A stretch of DNA of 64,000 bases from Auanema rhodensis (Eukaryota; Nematoda; Chromadorea; Rhabditida; Rhabditidae). Shown piece by piece: positions 30,486-41,451 of this stretch. The DNA is taken from positions 13,516,001 to 13,580,000 of the forward strand of contig OZ059895.1 of assembly GCA_964057225.1 (NCBI GenBank). Direction: 5' to 3'. The notes beneath the pieces were generated by a model. That model saw nothing but the letters and a program-made list of their open reading frames with translations. It was not told where the DNA came from and did no database searches. The stretch's first letter is position 1. Each line of letters starts with the position of its first letter. The translations under genes and the position numbers were made by a program.

Positions 30486-31072
30486 ATGAAGCGTGCTGTA
30501 CTTGCTGATGTGACAAATGTTGTGCGCAAATCGCCTGAACCTGAAGTACCACGACCACCCACACCAGCACCAAATTTTACAAGTTTTGGTATGAACCTTA
30601 ACTTGTCTTTTTTAAATCTTTAATTTAGATTCACCAATAAAGCAGATGGAGATTCTGAGAGAGAGCACTCCACCAAGGAGTGTATTAATGAGACCAATTT
30701 GTCTCTGCAAAACTTGTAGGGAATCATTGCAGGTTATAGACGAGTATCACTGTTTCAGCCTCTGTATAAAGTGTAGAGGAAGGAATGATGCGTTGGGTCT
30801 TTTGAAGGAATTTCGTCACTATAAGCCCGAAAAGTTCTCTATTAATGTAAGCTTGCATATTTATTTATTTTCAATTTTATCATTTTTTTTAGATGCGCTC
30901 TTATAACACCATGACGTGCAAGCAATTGTTGAACAATATGGGCTATATTGTTATATATGCAGATGAGGCTACTGTAAAGACTTTTGGTTATAAGCAGAAT
31001 GTATTCTACTTTAAACTAAGTCCAGAAGCACTCAACCTGAACATGTTTATCCGCTTTGATCCTTCATTTTGA
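30486..31072 (+). CDS. Destruction-box and Cys-cluster protein of Polinton, copy II
   Basis: Three exons (30,486-30,588, 30,629-30,846, 30,893-31,072) give 166 residues. The N-terminus MKRAVLADVTNVVRK contains RxxLxxxxN, the APC/C destruction box, in a context very like mitotic cyclins. Several SP/TP sites follow (KSPEPEV, PPTPAP, DSPIKQ, ESTPPRS). The middle has CLCKTC and HCFSLCIKC, a likely zinc-binding cluster. The C-terminal domain (YNTMTCKQLLNNMGYIVIYA to IRFDPSF) is unrecognised. A role in the host cell cycle or timed degradation is inference. Confidence 0.7.
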
Positions 31073-31366
31073 CTACAACAAGCACAAATAGTACAATTGG
31101 CGTTTTATTCTTGTTTTGTTATGTGGCATTTTTATATTCTCAGCCGTAACATTTTTTTTTTCCAGCTCTTGCGAATATCTATCAATGGCTCATCAATTGA
31201 GGACGAATGATCAACCAACTGGTAAGAATTTGAAAATTTGAATAGTCTACATTTTTTTTTCCAGGTTGAATTGTTGTTTGTATTTTGCTGGTTTTTTATT
31301 GTTACATTATGCGATATATCAAATAAATCATTTATTATAATTACAATTGTTTATAACATTGAAAAA
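31073..31366 (+). other. Short region after the destruction-box gene
   Basis: It contains two good 3' splice sites (31,155-31,164 and about 31,252-31,263) and an exon-like piece, MAHQLRTNDQPTG, so an extra or alternative 3' exon of the upstream gene is possible. It is conserved in copy III. Confidence 0.25.
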
Positions 31367-31579
31367 TTATACATTTAAATTTTCTGCATCTATCCATTCA
31401 TTAAAGTTGTCGGGATATCCACTCCATTTTACAAATACTTGACGTTTACCGCTTCGAGTACGCTCTTTTAAAACTTTTTCTATATAGTACTTGTTACTTT
31501 TATTAGTAGCCAAGACAAGTTCAGGTTCGTAGAATATTCCCTTTATACGTTCACCATTATAATCTACAAGTTTATACAC
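31367..31579 (-). CDS. Integrase C-terminal chromodomain, frame-shifted, copy II
   Basis: 70 residues with the chromodomain signature YYIEKVLKERTRSGKRQVFV, KWSGYPDNFNEW. Polinton and chromovirus integrases carry such a C-terminal reader of histone methylation. Here it is in another frame from the integrase core, with a GTGT dinucleotide repeat at the break (about 31,590-31,597). Confidence 0.8.
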   Translation of the reverse strand: MYKLVDYNGERIKGIFYEPELVLATNKSNKYYIEKVLKERTRSGKRQVFVKWSGYPDNFNEWIDAENLNV

Positions 31580-31593
31580 GGTTGGGTTTCCGG

Positions 31594-32433
31594 TTACACC
31601 TCATCAATTGTGAATAGCTCCATTGTATATCCAGACTCGTAGCTTTTTTCAAAAGTACGCCTATTTTTGCTTATGCGAACAGTATCACCAATTTTAAAGC
31701 GGCTTTTAACAGCTGATGCATATTCTTCAATGAATATATTTGCTTTAACATCAATGGGCCGCATTTTTATAGAGCGGTTATAAGATTTGTTTATTCCTTC
31801 AACCAAATCATCTAGGATATCAATCCATCGATGATTATTCTTGTAATAGAGATATTTCATCATGCGTGTTTTTAAAGTTCTATTTGCTCGCTCCACCATT
31901 GCAGCCTTTTGTGGTGAACTTGTAGATCCGTGCAGTATGGCAAACTTTTTGAATAGTTTTTCACAATGACTATTATAAAACTCTGTGCCATTATCAGTAA
32001 TCAACTGAATTGGTATAAAATTCTTGAATAAACTTTCAAATGCACTAGCAACCTCTATACCACCTTTAGTTTTCAAAGGCCTAACATATAACATGCGTGT
32101 ATAAACATCAATCATGGTCAACATGTAAGCATAGCCGTCGTTTAATTTTTTATATTTTTGCATATCAACCAAATCTGCTTGCACTGTTAGAAATCGACCA
32201 CATCCTCTAGTCTTTCTAGTCTGCATACGCATTCTGGTTGGTTTATGTCGTGTAAAAGTTTCAGAATCTTGCAAAAAATCATCAACTTGTACCTTTGAAA
32301 TGCCATGTTTTCGTGCTTGCGATAATAAATTCTTGGCTGATGTATATGAAGCTGGGTGTTTTATATCGTAATAAATGCTCGCCAAAATATCATTTCCATA
32401 ATCTAATGTAGAACCTTTTACGACCTTGGCCAT
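31594..32433 (-). CDS. Retroviral-type DDE integrase, copy II
   Basis: It cuts and joins element ends. The start is taken at MAKVVKGSTLDYGND, which overlaps the preceding gene by 44 nt. Core residues are the first Asp in LTVQADLVDM, the second Asp in LITDNGTEF and the Glu in AAMVERANR. A KIGDTVRISK SH3-like region follows. The reading frame closes at FTIDEV just before the chromodomain. Confidence 0.9.
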   Translation of the reverse strand: MAKVVKGSTLDYGNDILASIYYDIKHPASYTSAKNLLSQARKHGISKVQVDDFLQDSETFTRHKPTRMRMQTRKTRGCGRFLTVQADLVDMQKYKKLNDGYAYMLTMIDVYTRMLYVRPLKTKGGIEVASAFESLFKNFIPIQLITDNGTEFYNSHCEKLFKKFAILHGSTSSPQKAAMVERANRTLKTRMMKYLYYKNNHRWIDILDDLVEGINKSYNRSIKMRPIDVKANIFIEEYASAVKSRFKIGDTVRISKNRRTFEKSYESGYTMELFTIDEV

Positions 32434-33106
32434 TCTGTGAGTCTCCTTCTTGTGGTGTGTAATATGATTCGGCGGCAGTATCAAAAGTCTTTGACCTTTT
32501 ACTTTTGAGTGTACGAACCGGTGATGGTGAATATCGAATAACAGCTTTACGATGACGAGGCGTTCTAGGTAATATAGTAGAGTCCAAGTCTGTAACAGCC
32601 GGTTCAGCTCTAGTTACAACGTCAACTGAATCATTGTCAGCCGACTCTCTTCTAGTTTGTTTCTTGTTAGAACTTGGTACGCCTTTACTGGCTAAAAACT
32701 TTGACAAGACTGAAAATCCATTGGGCTCCGTTTTTGTTTTATCCAATACAAAATCTAAAATTTTTGTAATATTCGTGTTTGGTACAGCCTCTTTATTAAT
32801 CACAAGTTGGTTATTCTTGTTTGTGCGCACCTCTGGAAATTTCTCCCACAAATTGTTATACTTTCTTGGCAACTTGTATTCTGGCAATAGAGGTGGATCA
32901 GCATTTTCCACTTGTACTGATATGGGCGCATCTATACTTTCTCTATAGTTTTTGAGACGAGCAATCAAGTCTTCGTATAGTTCAACCTTTTTATAGTCGG
33001 GTATAGCTCTATTTTCTCGTAAAAGCTTGAGCTCTGCATCAAACTTGTCTATATTAATTGTTTCCTCGTCGACAGGAATTAGTCGATATTTATGGTTGAG
33101 CTTCAT
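32390..33106 (-). CDS. 238-residue Polinton protein, unknown function, copy II
   Basis: The N-terminal half is charged and helical (LLRENRAIPDYKKVELYEDL), then a conserved-looking middle (YKLPRKYNNLWEKFP). The C-terminal third is basic and low-complexity with TP/SP sites (PRTPRHRKAVIRYSPSPVR). Similar two-gene pairs beside the ATPase occur in many animal Polintons (memory); a core or DNA-condensing role is a guess. It is translated from an ATGA overlap. Confidence 0.6.
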   Translation of the reverse strand: MKLNHKYRLIPVDEETINIDKFDAELKLLRENRAIPDYKKVELYEDLIARLKNYRESIDAPISVQVENADPPLLPEYKLPRKYNNLWEKFPEVRTNKNNQLVINKEAVPNTNITKILDFVLDKTKTEPNGFSVLSKFLASKGVPSSNKKQTRRESADNDSVDVVTRAEPAVTDLDSTILPRTPRHRKAVIRYSPSPVRTLKSKRSKTFDTAAESYYTPQEGDSQNGQGRKRFYIRLWK

Positions 33107-33411
33107 GATTTAAAACCAAAATAGGCAATACCACATGTAACTATTGTTTTCAATTGTTTGTGTGAAAGCGTTGCCAATAATGATTTAGCCTTTTCCGGTG
33201 TGCGTATCAAAGCTATTTGACGTAATAATGAAGATATGGGCAAGAGGGTTTTATATTCCTTGTTAGTTAAAAGAAAATTATTATTTTTCACAATATTAAA
33301 TACAATTTCAACAATAATTTCAATTTGTGCAAAAGAAAATGAGGAAACAGAACAAGGAGTTTTGGCGCAAGAAGACAAAAAGTTGAAATTTGACAAAATA
33401 CGACCACTCAT
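33103..33411 (-). CDS. 102-residue Polinton core-type protein, copy II
   Basis: Identical to the copy I product. It overlaps the next gene by ATGA and follows the ATPase stop by 12 nt. Confidence 0.6.
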   Translation of the reverse strand: MSGRILSNFNFLSSCAKTPCSVSSFSFAQIEIIVEIVFNIVKNNNFLLTNKEYKTLLPISSLLRQIALIRTPEKAKSLLATLSHKQLKTIVTCGIAYFGFKS

Positions 33412-33423
33412 TGAACAAGCACT

Positions 33424-34104
33424 TTAAACACTAAACACATTTCTGGCAACATAAACCATAGGGTTCTCCGCTGTTATATCAGATAGTATACGCTGCTTCT
33501 CACTTGTTAAAGGATGATTGTCAATCAGTAAATGACTATAGGGAGTAGACATTGCATCATCATACGCCTCTAGAGCATTTTTGAAACGTGGCCCAAATAA
33601 TTGCTGCAGACAATTACGTATTTGTAATATATCTGAATGACTTTTCATCAGTATTATATATGTACTATTGATTCGACTGGTCCTGTCCAGTTGAAATGCC
33701 GCTTGCACAAGATTAAACACTGCCAAATTCCAGTGATGAGCCCATACTGTAAAAATGTTGTTGAGTAATTCCTTTGCTGCTTTATTCGATGAAAAAAAGT
33801 TCATCAAATCATCCAGCACTAGTATAGTATTTACTCCCTTTTGTTCTTTTATCAAATCAGGATCAGGAGGCCCTTGAATAATTATTAAACGCTCATCATT
33901 CATTGGTACACCTGACGATGACCCACATGGACTAAACCAGAATATTCTATCAATGGGGACGTTGAAAAACTTTTCAGTATTTTCACATATATGCTTTATG
34001 AGGGTTGTTTTACCGCATTGGGTAGCACCTATTACTGTTGTCTGACTGGGTAGTTTGAAGCTGAAAACCATAATCAACCACTCGTAAATGTACCTAAAAT
34101 GCAA
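33424..34104 (-). CDS. Packaging ATPase, copy II
   Basis: Walker A GATQCGKT and Walker B LVLDDL are intact. It differs from copy I at a few residues (SPCGSS, NDERLII). It is encoded on a Polinton copy that has lost most of its capsid gene. Confidence 0.9.
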   Translation of the reverse strand: MHFRYIYEWLIMVFSFKLPSQTTVIGATQCGKTTLIKHICENTEKFFNVPIDRIFWFSPCGSSSGVPMNDERLIIIQGPPDPDLIKEQKGVNTILVLDDLMNFFSSNKAAKELLNNIFTVWAHHWNLAVFNLVQAAFQLDRTSRINSTYIILMKSHSDILQIRNCLQQLFGPRFKNALEAYDDAMSTPYSHLLIDNHPLTSEKQRILSDITAENPMVYVARNVFSV

Positions 34105-34150
34105 ATGATTTCATTTATACTAGTGTACACGTATCAAGTGGTGGTTTGTC

Positions 34151-35008
34151 ATGGATGATTTTTACATTACTCTTCCATCATCAGTTGACTCTGAAAAAAG
34201 TAATACATCATCAGTGTTTCTTACCAGATTACCTGAAACACTAAGGCTACGCAATAATAGATATTGCATTGGGCTGACAGACATCATTTTTCCTTGTTCT
34301 ATATTAAATGTTCAAAAAGATTTATCTTATACACTACGTTTTTCCAATAGAAAATTTATTCTACACTTGCCTAAAGGCAACTATGCAAATGGTGATGAAA
34401 TAATACGCGGAATCAATGCTGGAAGAGAATCATTTATCGCCAACAATACAAAGCCTCTTGGAGCTGAGGAAGAAGCACGTATAAAAAGTTTAATAGATAA
34501 AGATGAAGATGTAAAAAAATGGTATAATAATCGCCAGGCTGAGGCTAAGCTAGTGGAGGAAATGCTCGCAGACGCCACATTTCAGTTTAACAAAACATTG
34601 CAGCGCATAGAGTTTGTAACAAGCAAGCGACTATTGTTGAATGCAACGCTTGGTGATGATTTTGCATATTTTCTTGGTTTTGAAAATAAAAACATCAACG
34701 ATACAATAATAGCCAGGCGTCCCATTGATTTTTCAAATAACATTAATACAATGTATATATATTGTGATATTGTAGAATATTCCATTCTTGGTAATGTGAA
34801 AGCTAATTTACTTGCATGTTTACCTGTACCACCTCCTACTGAATTTGGTAAAATGATTGCCAAAACATTTAATCCTATTCGTTATGTACCAATCACTAGA
34901 CAAACACTCGATACCATACGTATTGAAATTTTAGATGAATTTGGTCGTCCTATGCAATTTAATTATGGTTCTACTGTTGTTACATTACATGTTAAAAATA
35001 TGAAATAA
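34151..35008 (+). CDS. Penton-like minor capsid candidate, copy II
   Basis: 285 residues. It differs from copy I at KRLLLN (copy I KRLLMN). The frame is intact although its partner capsid gene is truncated. Confidence 0.7.
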   Translation: MDDFYITLPSSVDSEKSNTSSVFLTRLPETLRLRNNRYCIGLTDIIFPCSILNVQKDLSYTLRFSNRKFILHLPKGNYANGDEIIRGINAGRESFIANNTKPLGAEEEARIKSLIDKDEDVKKWYNNRQAEAKLVEEMLADATFQFNKTLQRIEFVTSKRLLLNATLGDDFAYFLGFENKNINDTIIARRPIDFSNNINTMYIYCDIVEYSILGNVKANLLACLPVPPPTEFGKMIAKTFNPIRYVPITRQTLDTIRIEILDEFGRPMQFNYGSTVVTLHVKNMK

Positions 35009-35013
35009 ACGTT

Positions 35014-35508
35014 TTATTCAACAGTTATACAATACCACATTTTTATTTTCGAAGGTTTAAAAGATAGTTTAGGGCAGTTTTGTTTGTCGCTCGGCTCGTG
35101 TTGTGAATGTTCTCCGTCACTATTGCTGCGGCATCTTTTTGATTGGGTTGAATGTACAAACTCCTCAGCTTTTTCAAAGGGTTTGCTGGTATCATTTCCA
35201 TCACCATCTTCACCATTCGTTCCATTATTATTATGAATACGCCGAATATGACGCTCACAATTGAATCTTGTTCCAAAAGTTTCACTACAATGAGGGCACA
35301 AACGTCTACGAACACCATCCAAATGTCCATATTTTTGAATAAAGTCAGCATTGCTGATATAATTGTTACATATGGGTTGAATCCCTGCATGTCTTTTCAA
35401 AACGTGATCACTAAAATGCTTGGTTGAAGAAAATATTTCCTTGCATGTACCACAATATTTGTTACATAAAAGTTCCATTAGAGGAAAATGAAAAACGACC
35501 ACACGCAA
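35014..35508 (-). CDS. C2H2 zinc-finger protein, copy II
   Basis: Two fingers as in copy I, with CPHCSETF in the second. It is convergent with the penton-like gene, 5 nt apart. Confidence 0.75.
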   Translation of the reverse strand: MRVVVFHFPLMELLCNKYCGTCKEIFSSTKHFSDHVLKRHAGIQPICNNYISNADFIQKYGHLDGVRRRLCPHCSETFGTRFNCERHIRRIHNNNGTNGEDGDGNDTSKPFEKAEEFVHSTQSKRCRSNSDGEHSQHEPSDKQNCPKLSFKPSKIKMWYCITVE

Positions 35509-35519
35509 TCAACCCACTT

Positions 35520-35726
35520 TTATATAATGAGCAATAATATGACTAGTGTTGTACAAAAGCCCAATCCCAATGCTATACCTTTAATAAATGGCACTGAAAT
35601 ACATTTCAACATTCTCCTGTATAAAGGCGCTGGTTTAGATTGCTCCAACGTGTATTTGACACATAATTCACAGTGACAAGGAATATTCATAACTGACCAC
35701 GTAATGTAGCAGGTTATTAATGACAA
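35520..35726 (-). CDS. Small tail-anchored protein candidate, copy II
   Basis: 68 residues as in copy I except Ile for Leu at residue 4. The C-terminal hydrophobic anchor is unchanged. Confidence 0.45.
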   Translation of the reverse strand: MSLITCYITWSVMNIPCHCELCVKYTLEQSKPAPLYRRMLKCISVPFIKGIALGLGFCTTLVILLLII

Positions 35727-36356
35727 ATTTCTTATATAGTAGCCAATTTATAGTCGAATACTTCATGCATCATTCAAGAGTTTGATCTAAACGCTGGATT
35801 AGCTATGGCTATAGAAGATAAACTCGCAAAGGATCGAATACACTACCCCATGACATCAGTGAAAATGCGCTCTTATTTCATAGAAGGAGGCCGCTTGGAT
35901 TCACCTAATAATATATTATTCACGTCTCACACACCAAAACGTGTTGTAGTAGGTCTTGTTGGCGCACACGCCTATAATGGTACTTTTAAACATTCGCCAT
36001 TCAACTTTAAACCGTTTGATTTGAAAAATATATACTTGACGCTCAACAATAGGGTAATACCTACCCGTCCTTATAATTTAGAATGGCGATCTTCCTATGC
36101 CACAGCATATATTGACATGCTGGAAGGTTTGGGACTTTTTTTAAAAGCTGGTTTCACATTTTTTGTATTTGATATTTCTCCTACTGTGCATTCGTCAGAG
36201 TTATTTGATGTTATACGACAAGGTAATGTAGCCTTGAAATTGGAATTTGGTCAACAAACGCCGCAAGAGGGCTTATATGCAATTGTTTATGCAGAGTATG
36301 ACTCTATTCTTTCCATTGACAACAATCGTGCTCCATATATTGATACCAGTTTGTAA
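35727..36356 (+). pseudogene. Deletion scar and capsid protein 3' remnant, copy II
   Basis: After the last codons of the protease the sequence jumps at about 35,768 into the middle of the capsid gene (CATTCAAGAG). This removes about 1.6 kb: most of the protease, the pVI-like gene and the capsid N-terminal half. The remaining frame (35,805-36,356) has a further 36-bp loss near 36,138, replaced by a T run. Confidence 0.85.
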
Positions 36357-36494
36357 TGTATGTAATAAAATTCTTTAAAAGATTTAAGAATAAAATTTAT
36401 TAATACAACTATTTTTAAAAATAAATACATGTACAATGATAAAATTTTATAAATACAAATATATACAAGATAAAAATTTATAAATTCAAATATA

Positions 36495-39312
36495 TTATTC
36501 ACAATAACCGTAGGGTAAAGTACTATAATCTTGAAGATAACAAAGTTTATCCATTACGACTCTAGTACTTTTTGTCATATCCATTGTGGATATGGCACCG
36601 AGTTGCCTCTTTAACAAGGTTGTGTTGGTTTTTAAAACCAATTTCTCTCCATCCATAACGAGACCGCGAACCAGTCGCTCCATACTTTCAAAGTTTACCA
36701 CTGACGCTGCCGTGTGGTCCAACGTCTGTAAATTATAAAATTATTTGAAAAGTCAAAGCTCGTACTTACCACTCCCTTTGCCTTTGTTACATATTTTACA
36801 TCACCAGCTGCATTTACAAGTTTATAACTATAAACTTTTGCCGCTGGTGACACAAACTTGGTCATTGACCAACCATCGGGTATTTCAGAGGTTAGTTTAC
36901 CTAACCATTCACCCTTCATATCCTCAATTGGATCTGGCTCATCCAGGCACCTTTGATAAATTAGTGAATCCGTGTCTAAATAATGTAAGTTTAAATTGAA
37001 TACAAAGTATAACATTACCTGTATACACCAAATTCTTTCCAATTTTCTCCATTGCCTTATACAATAGTAGCCTTGCATGAGCGGTTGTATAGGCCGCAAT
37101 AGCTACATTTGTAAAAGGCGGTGGTGCCAAATGTGAATCCTCTGGTACTGTTGTGCAGTACGCAACATTATCCACAATTTTGAACCCAGTGAGTTCCCTT
37201 GCAGGATCAGTAATGATCCTACCAATTTCTGGGTCCTCAACACCAATAATCTTGGTTTGGGCTTTATCAGGTCTTTGACCCATTTTACCCCAGACACTAT
37301 AAGCAAATTTGTAATGTATTGTTTTAAAAAGTTTACAAACCTATTTAGCTGCAGTTTGGCTATGCTACGCATGGCAGCATTCTTCTCAATTTTATTGCTC
37401 TCCAGAGCAACACCAGTGTTCTCCTCGTGCTCTTGGAGATAAATCACCTGTAAAATTCTATTTAATGTGATACCTTTGTTAAAACATACCTTTTCTTCCT
37501 CTGTCATGTTTGGCTTTGGCCAGCCCGACGCCTCTTGTTTAATTTTTATGTACTTTTGTACAAATTCTTTAAACAGGCCGCCTTGTTGCCATTCTTCCCA
37601 GTGCCACACCTCATGCACATTAAGCACTTTATAGCCACGTTGTATGGCACACTCGAGCTCAACATGTGTCACAGTTAGATGCAGCTTTCTAGCATTTACA
37701 TCATTCTGGTGCTCACATGTTACATTTTTACTTTTGACTGCACAAGTGCGGCAGTTTGTAAAAATAAGTTTACCGCCAATACGTGTGCCTAATACAGGGT
37801 ACAGCAAATTTGTGGGTGCAAGCACGTCACATTTTACTAGCCCCTTGTATGGGCAACATGTCTCAAAGCTTTTGAAACCCTCAGTAATAACTTTGGGATT
37901 ACCTACAGGGTAATAGGCATCAAAAGCGGTGACATATGGATATAGTGAACAAAAGTCCACATACTCGAGCGAGTATCTATCCGAAGCTTGTGCCAAAAGC
38001 TTATATGTCTGGGTGCGGCCACCGGTAAAGGCATCTCTAGGTGCCAAGCGTGTAACAACATTTGTTTCACGCATAAATTTCGCCATTTCTTCATTGGCCG
38101 AAATTTGTGCATTAATTTCGTGCTCCCACACTGTGGTAACACTAATGCCTTGGCTTTGTATTGCTTCAAGCCTTTTCATGGTTTTATCATAAACCTAAAT
38201 TTTAAAAATTAAAATGATTAAAAATGTCACAATTACCTCTTCCATTGTTTCACCATTTCTGCCTGGTGCTATAGCGCTCTTGTTGGTGCACTGGGGGCAA
38301 CCATGATAGATACAACCATTAATCTACAAAAATTTGCACTTTTTACATTTATTACAAATTACTCACCTCATAGCCATGATTGGCAACGGGGTCATAAGCA
38401 TCGAGTAGATAGCGATGACCATCTACTCTCACTGCAAATTCACCACCATTAAGCTTATGCATTAATGGGCGGCCCAGTCCTTGTTCTAGCCATTTTATAT
38501 ACTTTATGGCTATTATACTCTGCTTTTGACCGGCATAATAACCAGTCTCGGGCAGAATACCCACTTGGTTCTCTTTAATATGATTCATTTTCAGCTGTAA
38601 TATACTAGTTTTGAAAATGCTTGTATTTGAAAAAACTTGCCTGGAATAAAGAGAAACTGGCAAATGTCATACACTGTATGACAGGGTTCCAGCCAGTGGT
38701 GGCGGTTGCCAACTTCATGTAAACTTTCATACAGTTGGTTAAAATACGGACATCTGTCCTACAATATTCCAAAAGCTCTTCATCAAAATCAAACGCTCTT
38801 TGATTACGCTCTTCATACCAAATATTGAATGAAGCTAGGTCTTCTGCTTTCATTCTAGCAGTACAATAGTACTGTTTTGGTGGTAAAGATGGTAACACTT
38901 TGCCATAATTTATTGGATGGTTAAAGAGGTAAGGAAACTGTCCTTTACTCATATCAGGTACACCAAATGCCTTGGGTAACGCTGATAGGGGTAAAGGCAC
39001 TAATAAATAACTATCTTTAAAATATAAATGATTAAATTTTTGACCTCTTAAAGGCTTGACAACCATGCTTATAATCTTGGTCCCATTTAAAATTGGATCA
39101 GGATATATACCACGGTTTATCAGCCTAGACACCAAGAAATGTATGTCAAAGCGTGAACCATTATGCGCAATCAAAATTGCATTATCATTCTCAACAGAGT
39201 TGAGTAACCAATCAAGGAAACGATCTGTTACAGACCATTCACTATCACCTTGTTGGTACCCAAAATGGCCCTCCTTGGTTGTGCATTTTTCACATGAATT
39301 GGCATCTATACA
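36495..39312 (-). pseudogene. Protein-primed PolB, 3' part, copy II
   Basis: The exon set and cut point are the same as in copy I. The last residues are YGYCE, and HFLVSRL stands where copy I has HFSVSRL. It lacks ExoI and the N-terminal region because the TIR of copy III replaces them. Confidence 0.85.
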
Positions 39313-40230
39313 AGTAGAGAGCCGTGCAAAATTTACTAACCACGCCCCCAAACAGTTGCTAAAAACATACTTTTGGGGGCGTCAGCTGCTAAAAACATAC
39401 TTTTGGGGCGCGTCAGCTGTCAAAAACATATTTTTGAGCGTCAGCTGTTAAAATCATATTTTGGGATCATGGTTCATGGATTTTCCTTTTTTAAATTTAA
39501 AAATCATGATTTAAAGCATGATTTTTTTTTTTTAAATCAAATTTAAATATGCGTTTTCAAATGTATGTATATATTTTTAATTATTTTTAAATATATTAAG
39601 TAAAAATAAAAATCTTAATTTTAAATATATAAATTATATTTAAACTTTAAATATTTAAATTTTATATTTATAAATTATATTTAAATTATATTTAACCTTT
39701 ATATATATAAATTATATTTAAATTTTAAATATATTAATTTGTTTTAAAATTTTATTACTTTATTCATTTATTATATTTATTAATTATGTTTGTTTACTTA
39801 TTTTGTTTATTATTTTATAATATTGTGTTTTTTTACTGTTTTTATTTTTAAAGATCAATAAAATTTTTGCATGTAGATAATTTTGTTCACCGTACTTGTT
39901 ATGGGTAATTCAATGGAACACATATCGAAGGTTAATTCGATAAGAACGATATGAAATACCAAAATTCAATGGAACACATATCGAAGGTTAATTCGATAAG
40001 AACGATATGAAATACCAAAATTTAATGGAACACATATCGAAGGTTAATTCGATAAGAACGACATTAAATTATTAATTTTTGAAATTACAAATTGTTATTA
40101 ATTATATTTATTCTAACAAGTAAAAGTTTCAAATTAAAAGAAAATACTAGTTTTAAACTTTATTTTACTAATATAACAATACAATAACTAAATAGAGCAC
40201 ACATTGAAGGTAAATACAATAAGATTAACA
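39313..40230 (+). repeat. Polinton left TIR, copy III
   Basis: Nearly base-for-base the same as the copy II TIR, including E-box repeats (about 39,353-39,464) and three dyad repeats (about 39,908-40,068). It is preceded by the same PolB word as copy II. Confidence 0.9.
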
Positions 40231-40705
40231 CCTCAACGCATATCGATGGTTAATAAACAGTAATAACTGCACTGTGGGGGTTTAAATATAGTATAATCAT
40301 TTTAACATTTCAAAAGTTTTAGTTTCGTAATATAATCATTATTAAATATTCAAGAATGAAATATTTTCACATATAAAACGTTGGCAGTCATATGTTTTGT
40401 GCTACAATATGGGTGTAAAAGCATACTATGAATAATATATGAGCTATTAAGCAAAGTTTAAAAAGCCTAAATGTTTTACAGAGATGGCTGTTGTTTATGG
40501 CACAAACGGTAAACAATAATGTTTAAAGAGATGTAAAAACTAATTAATATGCAGATTGTTTACAGGTTCAGAGTGCGCCAACTGCTGGCAACTGTCGATG
40601 AGATGAGTATATCTGCATAAATATGCTGTAAAATCTAATTAATAAAAGAATTTCATCAGCAAACTTGATTGTAACACAATGGGTTGTACTTTACAAAAAT
40701 CTTTG

Positions 40706-40714
40706 TATAAAAGG
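40706..40714 (+). promoter_or_regulatory. TATA box of the destruction-box gene, copy III
   Basis: TATAAAAGG at the same distance from the ATG as in copy II. Confidence 0.5.
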
Positions 40715-40864
40715 TTGGCAATTTTGCTACATTTACATTTCAGCTCTGCCAACTATCCGAGGATCCGACGTTTCACCATCTCCTGCCACTCTTTGCCAAT
40801 CGCCATAGACTGCTCCTCTCTGCAAGTTTGCCTTATATTTTAGAAAGTTGGATCTTTAGCGGAA

Positions 40865-41451
40865 ATGAAGCGTGCTGTACTTGCTGATGTGACAAATGTT
40901 GTGCGCAAATCGCCTGAACCTGAAGTACCACGACCACCCACACCAGCACCAAATTTTACAAGTTTTGGTATGAACCTTAACTTGTCTTTTTTAAATCTTT
41001 AATTTAGATTCACCAATAAAGCAGATGGAGATTCTGAGAGAGAGCACTCCACCAAGGAGTGTATTAATGAGACCAATTTGTCTCTGCAAAACTTGTAGGG
41101 AATCATTGCAGGTTATAGACGAGTATCACTGTTTCAGCCTCTGTATAAAGTGTAGAGGAAGGAATGATGCGTTGGGTCTTTTGAAGGAATTTCGTCACTA
41201 TAAGCCCGAAAAGTTCTCTATTAATGTAAGCTTGCATATTTATTTATTTTCAATTTTATCATTTTTTTTAGATGCGCTCTTATAACACCATGACGTGCAA
41301 GCAATTGTTGAACAATATGGGCTATATTGTTATATATGCAGATGAGGCTACTGTAAAGACTTTTGGTTATAAGCAGAATGTATTCTACTTTAAACTAAGT
41401 CCAGAAGCACTCAACCTGAACATGTTTATCCGCTTTGATCCTTCATTTTGA
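40865..41451 (+). CDS. Destruction-box and Cys-cluster protein, copy III
   Basis: Same three-exon gene as in copy II (exons 40,865-40,967, 41,008-41,225, 41,272-41,451), with no coding difference seen. The start ATG, the RAVLADVTN box and the Cys cluster are intact. Confidence 0.7.

Larger units (their letters stand above)
28934..39312 (+). mobile_element. Polinton copy II (tandem unit, 10,379 bp)
   Basis: It runs from a complete left TIR to the PolB ATCTATACA junction. It matches 39,313-49,690 of copy III at the same offset nearly base for base. One clear difference is a 36-bp deletion in the capsid remnant near 36,138. Confidence 0.9.
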
